A stretch of DNA of 64,000 nt from Streptomyces spiralis (GCF_014654675.1 NZ_BNBC01000014.1:62001-126000); one strand, 5' to 3'; positions 25,073 to 33,653 are shown, numbered from the stretch's first letter. Notes: a model not told the origin generated them from the sequence alone. A program made the numbers and translations.

Positions 25073-26719
25073 GGGCCCCTCCTCGTCCGGGACCGGAACT
25101 CGATCGTCCGGGACCGGGATTCGTGCCACCCCGGCCGGGCCCGGTTCCGGGGCCGGCGGCGCGGCGGGGGCCGTCCGCCGCTCGAGGCGCAGCCGCAGGC
25201 CCTCCGGCATGAGGGTCAGCCGCTCGGTCACCTTCAACCGGTAGTCCGGATCGGCATGCAGGTCGTAGCGGCGCAGCAGCAGGCCGAGGACCAGGGTCGC
25301 CTCGTGCAGGGCGAACTGCCGGCCGATACAGGCCCGGGCCCCGGTGCCGAACGGCTTGAAGACATGCGGCGGCCGGGCCCGTACGGCCCGGGCCTCGAAC
25401 CGGTCCGGGTCGAACCGCTCGGCGTCCGCGCCCCACACCTCGGGGTCGCGGTGCAGCATCGTCGTCAGCACCAGCGTCCAGGCGCCCCGGCGCATCGGAT
25501 GCTCCCCGGCCAGCACCGTGTCCCGCAGGGCCTCGCGGGCGAAGGCGGGCGCGGTCGGCCAGAGCCGCAGCGACTCGTCCAGCACCCGGCGCAGGTACCG
25601 CAGCTTGGCGACCTGCTCGTAGCCGGGTGTCGGCGTGTCCCCCCACACACGGTCCACCTCGGCCCGGGCGCGGGCCGCGACGTCCGGGTGCCGGGCGAGG
25701 TAGTGGAGCGCGAAGGACAGTGCTCCCGAGGTGGTCTCGTGGCCCGCGACCAGGAAGGTGATCACCTGGCGGCGCACGTTCTCGGGGGACAGCCGCTCCC
25801 CGGTGTCCGGGTGGGCCGTCTCGAGCATCCGGTCGAGCAGGTCCCCGCTCCCGGGCCCGTCTCCGCCCGCCGTGCGCCGGTCGCGGACGAGGTCGTCGAC
25901 CGTGCGGTTGAGGTAGGCGATGTCGGCGGCGTTGCGGCGGGTGGCCCCCCGCAGCAGGTAGGGGGCCAGCGGGGCCGGGACGGTGTTGAGCCGCTGCGCG
26001 TAGGAGAGGGTGCCGACCATCGCGGTGACGAACGGGTGCGGGCGGGAGCGCTCGAAGGAGGCGAAGTCGTGCCCGAAGCCGGTGCGCGCGATGGTCTCCA
26101 GGGTCAGCTTGGTCATGTCGCCGGGTACGTCCACGGTGCGGCCGGCGGCGAGCGCGCGGTCCCAGTGGTCGGTGAGCCGGGCGGCCACGTCCAGCATCAT
26201 CACGTGGTAGCCGGCCATCGCCTCCCGGCTGAAGCCCGGGGCCAGGACGTCGTGCGCCAGCTGCCAGTTGGGCTCGTGGTTGTACGCCGTGAACAGGCCG
26301 TCCCCGGCGACCGGCCGCAGGTTGGCCACCCCGAGACCCACGTGCTTGGCGAAGCGCGTCTCGTCCGCCAGGTCGGCGACCAGCCGCGAGCCCCAGACGA
26401 ACACGAACTCCTTGCCGAACACCCTGCGCCGGAAGATCGGGCCGAGCATGCGGGCGTAGCGCATCGAATCCTGCACGGGCGTGCGCCGGTCGGCGCCGAG
26501 CACATCGCCGAGGAGCGGGAGCCGGTGCGGCGGATGCGGGATGCGGTGCAGCTCCGGCCAGCCCAGCTCCGCACCGCGGAATCCTTTCGGCAGTCCGGCG
26601 GGTTCGGGAGGTCCGGCGGGTTCGGGAGGTCCGGTGGTTCCCATGGCTCCGGCGGGCTCCACGGGCTCCACGGGCTCCGCGGGCCCGGTGGGCCCGCTTC
26701 CGGTCGTCGTCTGCGCCAT
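25034..26719 (-). CDS. cytochrome P450, CYP102B-like stand-alone heme domain
   Basis: 561 residues. Strong similarity to the heme domain of P450 BM3 (CYP102A): FAGDGLFT-like GDGLFTAYNHEPNWQLAHD, I-helix VAGHETTSG, ExxR stretch DESLRLWPTAPAF, and heme loop FGTGARACIGRQ with the axial Cys near 464, then FALHEATLVLGLLLRRYDL. Unlike BM3 there is no fused reductase; the Pro-rich tail simply ends, so electrons must come from separate partners, as for CYP102B enzymes of Streptomyces. The first 45 residues are a PEPAG-type low-complexity extension and the true start could be internal. A TetR gene is divergent. Fatty-acid hydroxylation is expected from family. Confidence 0.9.
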   Translation of the reverse strand: MAQTTTGSGPTGPAEPVEPVEPAGAMGTTGPPEPAGPPEPAGLPKGFRGAELGWPELHRIPHPPHRLPLLGDVLGADRRTPVQDSMRYARMLGPIFRRRVFGKEFVFVWGSRLVADLADETRFAKHVGLGVANLRPVAGDGLFTAYNHEPNWQLAHDVLAPGFSREAMAGYHVMMLDVAARLTDHWDRALAAGRTVDVPGDMTKLTLETIARTGFGHDFASFERSRPHPFVTAMVGTLSYAQRLNTVPAPLAPYLLRGATRRNAADIAYLNRTVDDLVRDRRTAGGDGPGSGDLLDRMLETAHPDTGERLSPENVRRQVITFLVAGHETTSGALSFALHYLARHPDVAARARAEVDRVWGDTPTPGYEQVAKLRYLRRVLDESLRLWPTAPAFAREALRDTVLAGEHPMRRGAWTLVLTTMLHRDPEVWGADAERFDPDRFEARAVRARPPHVFKPFGTGARACIGRQFALHEATLVLGLLLRRYDLHADPDYRLKVTERLTLMPEGLRLRLERRTAPAAPPAPEPGPAGVARIPVPDDRVPVPDEEGPSAARCPVHRTGD

Positions 26720-26817
26720 GCCGCTCGTCTCCCCGTTCGCCTCGGTGTTGTACGTGGATTCAATAGCGGTTTTCAGTCTGGTCCCGTTGTTGAACCGGCG
26801 TCAAGTAGAGTGCGGGC

Positions 26818-27429
26818 ATGGCCGCGAACCAGGGGGAGCAGCGCGCGCGCCGCCGGCTCAGCACGGAGGAACGGCGTGAGCAGCTGCTGTCGGTCGGGGC
26901 GCGGCTGTTCTCCGAGAGCCCCTACGACGACGTGTGGATCGAGCAGGTCGCCGAGATCGCGGGTGTCTCGCGGGGGCTGCTCTACCACTACTTCCCGAAC
27001 AAACGGGACTTCTTCGCGGCGGTCGTGGAGCGGGAGAGCGAGCGGATGCTGCGGATGACCGCGGCCGTGCCCGGGGTGCCGGTGCGCGAGCAGCTCGCGG
27101 CGGGGCTCGACAACTACCTGGAGTACGTCCGGACCCACGCCCACGGCTACCGCGCCTTCCACCGCGCGGACGCGGCGGGCGACCAGGCCGTGCGCCGCGT
27201 CTACCAGCGGGCGCTGGCCGCGCAGGAGCAGCAGATCCTGGCCGCGCTCGCCGCGGATCCCGAGTTCGGCCCGCTCGCCGCCCGGCGCCCCGACCTCGAA
27301 CTCGCGGTGCGCGGCTGGCTGGCCTTCACCACCGCCGTCTGTCTGGAGTGGCTGCGCGGTTCGGACCTGACGCGCGAACAGGTGCGAGACCTGTGCGCAC
27401 GGGCGCTGCTGGGCGTGCTCGCGCCCTGA
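26818..27429 (+). CDS. TetR-family regulator divergent from the CYP102B-like gene
   Basis: 203 residues. N-terminal TetR helix-turn-helix: TEERREQLLSVGARLFSESP then VAEIAGVSRGLLYHYFPNKR; the rest is a helical ligand domain. 98 bases separate it from the P450 start. TAGAGT at 26806-26811 lies six bases before the ATG, so it may also be translated leaderless. B. megaterium CYP102A1 is likewise controlled by a TetR repressor (Bm3R1), making this the likely P450 repressor, sensing fatty acids or similar lipids. Ligand is not shown by sequence. Confidence 0.9.
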   Translation: MAANQGEQRARRRLSTEERREQLLSVGARLFSESPYDDVWIEQVAEIAGVSRGLLYHYFPNKRDFFAAVVERESERMLRMTAAVPGVPVREQLAAGLDNYLEYVRTHAHGYRAFHRADAAGDQAVRRVYQRALAAQEQQILAALAADPEFGPLAARRPDLELAVRGWLAFTTAVCLEWLRGSDLTREQVRDLCARALLGVLAP

Positions 27430-27567
27430 GCGGAGCGCCGGGCGTTCGTGCCCGACCGGGGGCCGCCGCGCACGCCCTGTCCGCCGCCGTCCGTGCCTCC
27501 GTACGCCCCTGAGGTGCATCTGTCCACGCCGGACGCCTGGTTGGCGTGCGCCTCGATCTTCTGTAGG

Positions 27568-27586
27568 TTAGGCAAGGCTTACCTAA
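27568..27586. promoter_or_regulatory. DtxR/IdeR/DmdR-type iron box
   Basis: The 19-bp TTAGGCAAGGCTTACCTAA closely matches the actinobacterial iron-box consensus TTAGGTTAGGCTAACCTAA: both TTAGG and CCTAA arms are intact. It lies 13 bases before the start codon of the DUF2470 gene, over the likely promoter, and predicts repression when iron is plentiful. Confidence 0.88.
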
Positions 27587-27599
27587 TGAGGAGGTTGGG

Positions 27600-28325
27600 A
27601 TGGGTGACAGCCACACCTGGGCGGCGGTGCCCGGCGCGGCACAGCGGGCGCGGTCGGTGCTCGCCGCCGCGTGGTCCTGCGCGGTGACCGCCGAGGGCGG
27701 CCGGGAGGATTTCGTCGGCGCGCACACCGTGGACGACGACGGCCGGGTGCGCCTGCGTCCGTCCGAGGACAGCGCTCTGAGCGCGAGCGCCTTCTGCGCG
27801 CCACGCGGTGAGCTGCCCGCCGTGGTGCAGTTCGCCGACGTAGCGCCCGTCCCCGTACGCCGGCGGATCCGCGCCCGGCTGTGGCTCGCCGGACGGTTCG
27901 CCGGCGAGGACGAGCACCTGGTGTTCCGCCCGACGCGCGTGGTGCTGCGGGAGCCGTCCGGCGCCGTCGCGGTCGACCCCGAGGAGTTCGCCGCCGCGGC
28001 GCCCGACCCGCTGGCCCTGGCGGAGGCCCGACTGCTCACCCACCTCGCCGACGCCCACCCCGACGCGGTGGAACGGCTCAGCCGGCTCGTCGGGCCCGAC
28101 AGCCTGCACGGCGCGGTGCGCGTACGGCCGCTCGCCGTGGACCGGCACGCGCTGACCCTGCGCATCGAGCGCGCCCGCACCGACGGCGACGTACGCCTGC
28201 CCTTCCACGCGCCCGCCGACGACATCGCCCAGCTCACCGAGCGCATGCACGTCCTGCTCGCCCAGGCGGGCGCGGCCTCCTGCCCGCGCTCCCTACAGCG
28301 GCAGCGCGCAGACGGCGACCGGTGA
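27600..28325 (+). CDS. DUF2470 protein under iron-box control
   Basis: 241 residues. The C-terminal 80 or so residues carry the DUF2470 pattern (DAHPDAVERLSRLVG, then IERARTDGDVRLPF), a module found in HugZ-like heme-degrading and other heme or siderophore-linked proteins. The first 150 residues look like a split-barrel flavin-reductase or HugZ-type domain but lack motifs I can name. ATG 27600 follows GAGGAGG. The upstream iron box shows it belongs to the iron-starvation regulon. Role in iron or heme handling is inference. Its last 33 bases overlap the convergent lactonase gene. Confidence 0.85.
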   Translation: MGDSHTWAAVPGAAQRARSVLAAAWSCAVTAEGGREDFVGAHTVDDDGRVRLRPSEDSALSASAFCAPRGELPAVVQFADVAPVPVRRRIRARLWLAGRFAGEDEHLVFRPTRVVLREPSGAVAVDPEEFAAAAPDPLALAEARLLTHLADAHPDAVERLSRLVGPDSLHGAVRVRPLAVDRHALTLRIERARTDGDVRLPFHAPADDIAQLTERMHVLLAQAGAASCPRSLQRQRADGDR

Positions 28326-29573
28326 GGCGAACGGCTCACCCGCGAGCCGCAGCGCGCCGCTCACCCGGTCCACGTGGAAGACGCTGACCGTGCTCGACTT
28401 CTGGTTCGCCGCGAACAGCAGCCGGCCGTCCGGCGAGAAGGCGATCTGGCGCGGGAAGTCACCGGCCACCGGCACGGTGTCCAGCAGCCTGAGCCGGGAC
28501 CCGCCCGCCTCGACCGCATAGCGCGCCAGGCTGTTGTCACCCCGGTTGGCGAGGTAGGCGAACCGCCCGTCGGCGGTGACCAGGATCTGCGCCGGATAGT
28601 TCGTGCCCGGGCCGGAGCCCGTGGACTGCGGCCGGCCGACGGTCAGCCGCCCGGTCGGCGGATCGTAGGCGCAGACGGTGACCGTGTCGTCGACCTCGTC
28701 GGCCAGGTAGGCGTACCGGCCGCCGGGGTGGAAGGTCAGATGACGCGGCCCCGCGCCGGGCCGGGTGTGCGCCTGGGAGGTCTCGGTGAGCCTGCCGGTG
28801 CGGGTGTCCAGGCGGTAGGTGTAGACGGTGTCGGTGCCCAGGTCGACGGCGAGCACATGGCGGCCGTCCGGGGCCGTGACGAACTGGTGCGCGTGCGGGC
28901 CCTGCTGTCCGGGACCGGGCGGCGGGCTGGAGTGGGTCACCAGGTCGGTGCGCTCGCCGAGCGCCCCCGAGCCGTCGATCGGGTGCACGGCCACGCTGCC
29001 GGACTGGTAGTTGGCGCTCAGCAGCCAGCGCCCGCCGGGATGCACGGACAGATGGCAGGGGCCCGCCCCACCGGTGGAGCGGGTGCCGAGCGCCTTGCGG
29101 TCGGCGAGCCGTACGGCGGTCACGCCCCCGTCCTGACGCTCGTCGACCGCGTACAGCGTCCGGCCGTTCGGGTGCACCGCGAGGTAGGAGGGGTCGGGGA
29201 CCCCGGTGAGGGTGCCCCGGCCGGTCACGGCGCCCGTGACCGGGTCGTACACCGCCAGCCCGATGCCCGCGCCGCCGCCCTCCACGGACGTGTAGGTGCC
29301 CAGGTACAGCGGGCGCGGCCCGGAACCCTTGCCCGCCGGCGTCCCGGAGCGCGCCGCCGCCTCGGGCGCGGCCGTCTCGCTCGGCACCTGCCCGGACCCG
29401 GACCCAAGTCCGGAGCGGGGCTCGGGATCCGGACGTGCCGGAGCCGGAACGGCCGCCATCGCGGCGACACCTGTCACGGCCCCGACGAACCGGCGCCGGC
29501 TCCAGCCTCCGCGCGCCGCCCGCGCCCCACCGTCCATGCCCGCACCCCAGGTCTCGACTGCCTCGGTCGTCAC
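28293..29573 (-). CDS. Tat-exported lactonase-family beta-propeller protein
   Basis: 426 residues. The N-terminus holds a twin-arginine signal (SRRRFVGAVTGVAAMAAVPA, residues 25-44), so the folded protein should be exported. The remainder is a seven-bladed propeller of the 6-phosphogluconolactonase/YbhE (Lactonase, PF10282) type, with repeats such as PSYLAVHPNGRTLYAVDE, ACHLSVHPGGRWLLSANY and RHLTFHPGGRYAYLADE-like blades. Export makes a role in the pentose phosphate pathway unlikely; actual substrate unknown. An internal ATG at 29537 is an alternative start that keeps the signal. Confidence 0.86.
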   Translation of the reverse strand: MTTEAVETWGAGMDGGARAARGGWSRRRFVGAVTGVAAMAAVPAPARPDPEPRSGLGSGSGQVPSETAAPEAAARSGTPAGKGSGPRPLYLGTYTSVEGGGAGIGLAVYDPVTGAVTGRGTLTGVPDPSYLAVHPNGRTLYAVDERQDGGVTAVRLADRKALGTRSTGGAGPCHLSVHPGGRWLLSANYQSGSVAVHPIDGSGALGERTDLVTHSSPPPGPGQQGPHAHQFVTAPDGRHVLAVDLGTDTVYTYRLDTRTGRLTETSQAHTRPGAGPRHLTFHPGGRYAYLADEVDDTVTVCAYDPPTGRLTVGRPQSTGSGPGTNYPAQILVTADGRFAYLANRGDNSLARYAVEAGGSRLRLLDTVPVAGDFPRQIAFSPDGRLLFAANQKSSTVSVFHVDRVSGALRLAGEPFASPVAVCALPL

Positions 29574-29663
29574 AGGCCACCTTGGCCTGGACCGCCGCGG
29601 AAGTGCAAGACCGGCAACCGCGGTTGCGCAGGGCGCAATGCTGCGCCCTGCGGGTGCCGGGGT

Positions 29664-30671
29664 TTACCAGCTGCCGTCGTCCACGGGCTTGCCCGGGGCG
29701 TCCTTGAGCGGGGTGATCTGGTGCGGCGACGGCTCCTGCCAGGGCTCGTGGTCGTCACCGAGCCAGTCCCCGACCGGCTGCACCGATCCCAGGCTGTCGG
29801 TGGGGGCGAGGTCCTCGGCGTCCTGGTCGTAGTAGTCGAACCAGGGCAGGCCCGCGCGTGTGTACGCGGCGCGGTCCACCGGTGACGGCGGGGGATTCTC
29901 GCCCGTGATGCGTCGCCACTCCGGGGGCGTCACCAGGTGCACGAACACCCGTCCGGCGGGCTCGTCGGCCCAGTCGCCGGGCGGCCGTTCGTCCTGGTAC
30001 ACCTCCTGGCACATCGAGCCGCCGACGCCGAGCCCCATCGCGGCGCCGTACGCCCGGGGCGCACTCCCCGGCGCGGGCGGGGCGGAGGCCGGGGCAGCCG
30101 GCATCCGCCGCCGTACGATCCCCGCCCGCGCCTGCTGCTCCTGCCATCTGGCCAGCGCGGCCTCGCTCAGCGGGAACGACTGCAACTGCACACCGCCCCA
30201 CTCCTCCTCGCCCGTGACCTGACCCTCCACGGTCGCCCCGAGGCCCAGCGGCACGGCGACGAACTGGCGGACCGTGCCCTTGCCGGAGTTGATGCCGTCC
30301 AGCCAGGGCTGGCGCGGCAGCACCACGTAGTTCTGCGGATCGCGCGAGAGCCGGTCGCTCCACGGCCGGCCCGAGACGGCGCACACCTTGCCCACCCCGA
30401 CCTGCAGGGCGGCCGGCCGGGACGTAGCGGCGAAGCTCAGCCACATCGCCTCGCGCAGATACACCGGGAGCATCACCCCGCCTCGCGCCCGCCACTGCTC
30501 CGGCACCGTGTCCGGATAGTCCGACACCCGCCGCAGCGGGAACTCCCCGAGCCCCGGCGGCAGCCGATGCGTGCCGGCCTCCGGCAGCCTCAGGGTGCGC
30601 ATGAACCGCACCGCCACACCGCCCGGCAGGCACAGGGCGTTCCCGTCGATCCGTACCTTCCCGTCGGCCAC
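29664..30671 (-). CDS. conserved hypothetical protein
   Basis: 335 residues, soluble, no signal peptide or membrane segment. I do not recognise a named domain. It opens with VRIDGNALCLPGGVAVRFMRT, has a central EEWGGVQLQSFPLSEAALARW, a Pro/Ala-rich linker (about 195-215), and an acidic C-terminal tail rich in Asp, Glu and Pro (WFDYYDQDAEDLAPTD). Streptomyces genomes carry similar proteins of unknown role. It lies 25 bases downstream of the FUSC-type membrane protein on the same strand, so the two may be co-transcribed. Confidence 0.75.
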   Translation of the reverse strand: MADGKVRIDGNALCLPGGVAVRFMRTLRLPEAGTHRLPPGLGEFPLRRVSDYPDTVPEQWRARGGVMLPVYLREAMWLSFAATSRPAALQVGVGKVCAVSGRPWSDRLSRDPQNYVVLPRQPWLDGINSGKGTVRQFVAVPLGLGATVEGQVTGEEEWGGVQLQSFPLSEAALARWQEQQARAGIVRRRMPAAPASAPPAPGSAPRAYGAAMGLGVGGSMCQEVYQDERPPGDWADEPAGRVFVHLVTPPEWRRITGENPPPSPVDRAAYTRAGLPWFDYYDQDAEDLAPTDSLGSVQPVGDWLGDDHEPWQEPSPHQITPLKDAPGKPVDDGSW

Positions 30672-30696
30672 GCGTCCGTCCCCCTCCGTCGTCCTG

Positions 30697-31950
30697 TCAC
30701 AGAGAACGCCCCACGGCGTCCTCGCGGTTCCGCCCCAGCCTGACCGGCGCCCCCAGCCGGTCCGCGAACCGGGTCAGCCGGGACCTGCGTGCGCGCTGCG
30801 CGCGGGTGTGCAGGTCCAGCTCCTCCAGCAGCCGCTTCGAACGGTGCTCGATGTCCATCTCGTCGAGGATGCGGTTGACCTCGGTCAGCACCGCGCCGTG
30901 CAGCTGCCACTGACTCGCGTCCCGCTGCACCTCCTCCAGCAGCAGCTGCGCCAGCTTGTCGCGGGTGGCCGCCGCCTGCCGCAGCTCGGTGGCGAGCCGG
31001 GACTCGGCCGACTCGGCGCTCACGCTCACATCGGTGGTCACCAGCACCGCGTAGCTGACCACGGCGTCGGAGATCTCGGACAGCAGCTGCTGCACCAGCG
31101 GACCGGTCTGACGTGAGAACAGCGGTTCGGGCTCGCGCGCCTTGGTCAGGTCGGTGAAGGTGCGTGCCAGCACCCGCAGCACGACCGTGCAGATCTCCAG
31201 CGTGTCCAGCCCGGTGCGCAGCACCACCCGGTGCAGCAGGCCCTCGCGCACCCGCGGGTTGAGCCGCAGGCTGTCCTCGGCCTGCCGCAGGGCGGCGTCC
31301 ACGTCGGCGATGTCGTGGTCCAGGCGGCGCGCCTCGTGCAGCCGGGCGGCCGTACGCTCCACCGGCGGGCGGCCGGCCACCTCCTCGCCCATGTGGAGCA
31401 TCAGCTGCCGCATCCGACGCGCCAGCCCGTCGATCGACATGCCCGCGTGTTCGGTCCACACCGGGGGAGCGAGCAGCAGATTGCAGGCCATGCCGACCAC
31501 CGCGCCGATCAGCGTCTCCACGATCCGCGCCCAGCCGGTGCTGCCGACGGTGGTGACCCCGAGGACCAGCATGGCGCTGATCGCCACCTCGGCCACGAAC
31601 TCGTCCACCCGTACCAGGTGTCCGACGGCGAGCCCGGCCAGGATCACCAGTGCCAGGCTCCACCAGGTCAGCCCCACCAGCAGGGAGAAGGCGATGGCGA
31701 CGAGCACCCCCGCCACCACCGAGTTCACCCGGCGGATGCTGGTGGTCAGCGTGGCGAACAGGGTGACCTGGACGACGAGCAGAGCCGTCAGGGGAGCGGT
31801 CAGCGGCGCCGGCTCCGGGCTCAGCTGCTTGGCGATGACATACGCGATCGTCGCCGCGACCGTCGACCGCAGCGCCTGTACGACGACGGGGTCCCGGTGC
31901 CGGCGCACCAGTCGCACAAGGGGTGCCGTCCACTCACGTACATCTCGCAT
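30697..31950 (-). CDS. FUSC / aromatic acid exporter family membrane protein
   Basis: About 417 residues from ATG 31950; the frame is open to 32007 but the added residues (HLRTRDVRCVGERG) do not look genuine. Six hydrophobic segments occupy roughly the first 165 residues (for example TAPLTALLVVQVTLFATL and WWSLALVILAGLAVGHL), followed by a long helical cytoplasmic domain rich in Arg, Glu and Leu. This fits the FUSC/DUF939-like family linked to aromatic acid efflux. No MFP or outer-membrane partner is expected in Gram-positives. Substrate unknown. Confidence 0.82.
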   Translation of the reverse strand: MRDVREWTAPLVRLVRRHRDPVVVQALRSTVAATIAYVIAKQLSPEPAPLTAPLTALLVVQVTLFATLTTSIRRVNSVVAGVLVAIAFSLLVGLTWWSLALVILAGLAVGHLVRVDEFVAEVAISAMLVLGVTTVGSTGWARIVETLIGAVVGMACNLLLAPPVWTEHAGMSIDGLARRMRQLMLHMGEEVAGRPPVERTAARLHEARRLDHDIADVDAALRQAEDSLRLNPRVREGLLHRVVLRTGLDTLEICTVVLRVLARTFTDLTKAREPEPLFSRQTGPLVQQLLSEISDAVVSYAVLVTTDVSVSAESAESRLATELRQAAATRDKLAQLLLEEVQRDASQWQLHGAVLTEVNRILDEMDIEHRSKRLLEELDLHTRAQRARRSRLTRFADRLGAPVRLGRNREDAVGRSL

Positions 31951-32049
31951 CCCTTGCGCTGTTCCCCGTTCACCGACGCATCGAACGTCCCGCGTTCGCA
32001 GGTGCATCGGCCGTGCCGCGCCGGTGAGGCGCGCGGCCGGTCCAGGTGG

Positions 32050-32544
32050 TCAGGCGTACAGCTTGTCCATGAAGGCGGCCAGATTGCCGGTCGCACGGGC
32101 GATCTGCTCCTCGAGCGTCAGGCTCTCCTCGAAGCGGGCCCCGGAGTCGGGGACCTTCTTGCCCCGCACGTACAGGGAGCAGGCCAGGTCGGTGCACATG
32201 TACACACCGACCGAGTTGCCCTCGCGGCCCGCCGCGCCGGCCTTGCGGGCGGTCATCAGGGACACCCCGCCGCCGCGGTGCGTGGTCAGGCACAGCGAAC
32301 ACATGCTGCGGTGCAGGAAGCCGCGGTGGGAGGACGGGAAGCGCAGGGCGATGCCCACCAGGTCCCCGGCCCGCTCGGTCACCAGGTAGCTGCGGTCGGG
32401 CGCGCCCGGATCCCGCCAGCCCAGGAAGTCGAGGTCGTCCCAGGGACGCTCGTCGAGGTCGCGCGGCACGGCCAGGCGCTTGGCCTCGCCCTTGGAGCAG
32501 TTGACGAAGGAGTTGCGGATGTCCTGTTCGGTGAGTGGTCTCAT
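32050..32544 (-). CDS. FBP-domain (FusB-like) zinc-binding protein
   Basis: 164 residues. Matches the elongation-factor-G-binding C-terminal treble-clef family (FBP_C): CSLCLTTHRGGGVSLMTARK near the middle and CTDLACSLYVRGK toward the end, giving the four cysteines that bind zinc, preceded by FLGWRDPG. FusB itself frees EF-G from ribosomes stalled by fusidic acid; chromosomal relatives in Streptomyces are uncharacterised. Start ATG 32544 with GGAGCCTCCC upstream. Divergent from the DUF3626 gene. Confidence 0.87.
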   Translation of the reverse strand: MRPLTEQDIRNSFVNCSKGEAKRLAVPRDLDERPWDDLDFLGWRDPGAPDRSYLVTERAGDLVGIALRFPSSHRGFLHRSMCSLCLTTHRGGGVSLMTARKAGAAGREGNSVGVYMCTDLACSLYVRGKKVPDSGARFEESLTLEEQIARATGNLAAFMDKLYA

Positions 32545-32643
32545 GGGAGGCTCCTGGGCGTCGGGGCACGGCGCGTCGGCGCGCCTGCGCCTAAAGGTGT
32601 TAGTTTCAAGCCTAAGATAAACAGCTTCGGGGAGGGGTATCCA

Positions 32644-33534
32644 ATGGATTTCGAGGGCGTGCGTTCCTTGCGGGCGCGGGCCGCGCTGCGGCATGTCACC
32701 GGGCTGTCGACGGGCCCCGCCGTCGATCCGGGCCTGCGCATAACCCTGAACCTTCACCCGGACCGGCTCTGCGGCGGCCTGCCCGTTCTCCGGGCGCTCG
32801 CCCGGGACGGGGTGTACCACTCGCAGTTCGTGACCGGCACCAGCAACGGCGGTCTCACCGCGCACCCCGGCGGCGACCGCTGGCGCTGGGAGAGCCGGAT
32901 CTTCGGCGGCGCCTACGACGACGCGCCGGCGACCGAGCGGCCCGTCTACGGCGCGCTTGACTTCCGCCGACAGGTGGTCGGCGCGGCACCGCGGTTCGGT
33001 TCCTCGCACTTCCGGCTCACCGCGGCGGCGCTCACCCGCGCCACCTTCTGCTACCCGGACAGCGCCGCCGAACCCGCCGACTTCGGCACCGCCGCCGCGA
33101 TGGCCCTGGTCACGGCGGCCGAGGCCGACGAGCGGGACGCCCTCGACGACTACATCGAGGCCCAGGTCCACGGCGGCGTCGACCTCGCCCGGGACGTCGA
33201 GGCGCTGGTCCTGGACGCGAGCTACCGGGGCACGCCCGTCGAGGCCGACGCCCGCAGCCTGCCGTGTCCGCTCGAATGGCACCCCGGCTACCGGATCGCC
33301 GTGGCCGAACTGCGCCGCCACGCCGACTATCGCGGCCAGGAGTACACGGACCTCGGCACCCGGATCGCCGAGGACGGCCGGCTGGACCCGAGGATCATCG
33401 GCGAAGCCGCCCGCACCGGCCGGTACGCGGCGCAGGACCTGAAGATGGTCTGGCACACTCTCGCCCGGCACGGGGCGCCCGAGGGTGCGGGCACGGCGTG
33501 CGTCCCGCGAACGAGCGCGGGTCACGCGCCCTGA
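32644..33534 (+). CDS. DUF3626 family protein
   Basis: 296 residues, soluble. Recognised by the DUF3626 pattern: LNLHPDRLCGG, FGGAYDDAP, RPVYGALDF and PRFGSSHFRL, then a C-terminal PLEWHPGYRIAVAELRRH. The conserved His/Asp/Arg set suggests an enzyme, possibly an ADP-ribosyltransferase-like fold, but no activity is known to me. ATG 32644 follows GGGGAGGGGTATCCA. No partner gene is obvious. Confidence 0.82.
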   Translation: MDFEGVRSLRARAALRHVTGLSTGPAVDPGLRITLNLHPDRLCGGLPVLRALARDGVYHSQFVTGTSNGGLTAHPGGDRWRWESRIFGGAYDDAPATERPVYGALDFRRQVVGAAPRFGSSHFRLTAAALTRATFCYPDSAAEPADFGTAAAMALVTAAEADERDALDDYIEAQVHGGVDLARDVEALVLDASYRGTPVEADARSLPCPLEWHPGYRIAVAELRRHADYRGQEYTDLGTRIAEDGRLDPRIIGEAARTGRYAAQDLKMVWHTLARHGAPEGAGTACVPRTSAGHAP

Positions 33535-33540
33535 TCGCGC

Positions 33541-33563
33541 CCACGTCTTAATTTATTACGTGG
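33541..33563. promoter_or_regulatory. 23-bp inverted repeat CCACGT-N11-ACGTGG upstream of the ROK regulator
   Basis: Perfect 6-bp arms (33541-33546 and 33558-33563) flank an AT-only-like centre (CTTAATTTATT), very unusual in this GC-rich DNA. It ends 90 bases before the ROK start. ROK repressors bind AT-cored palindromes of about this size, so autoregulation is likely. Confidence 0.7.
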
Positions 33564-33653
33564 ACTAAGGGTGCGAAGAAGTCGCGCCACCACGGCTCGC
33601 AGCGGTATGTTGCAGGTCGGGATGGTCGGGGTGGATTCGGACAAGGGAGCCAC

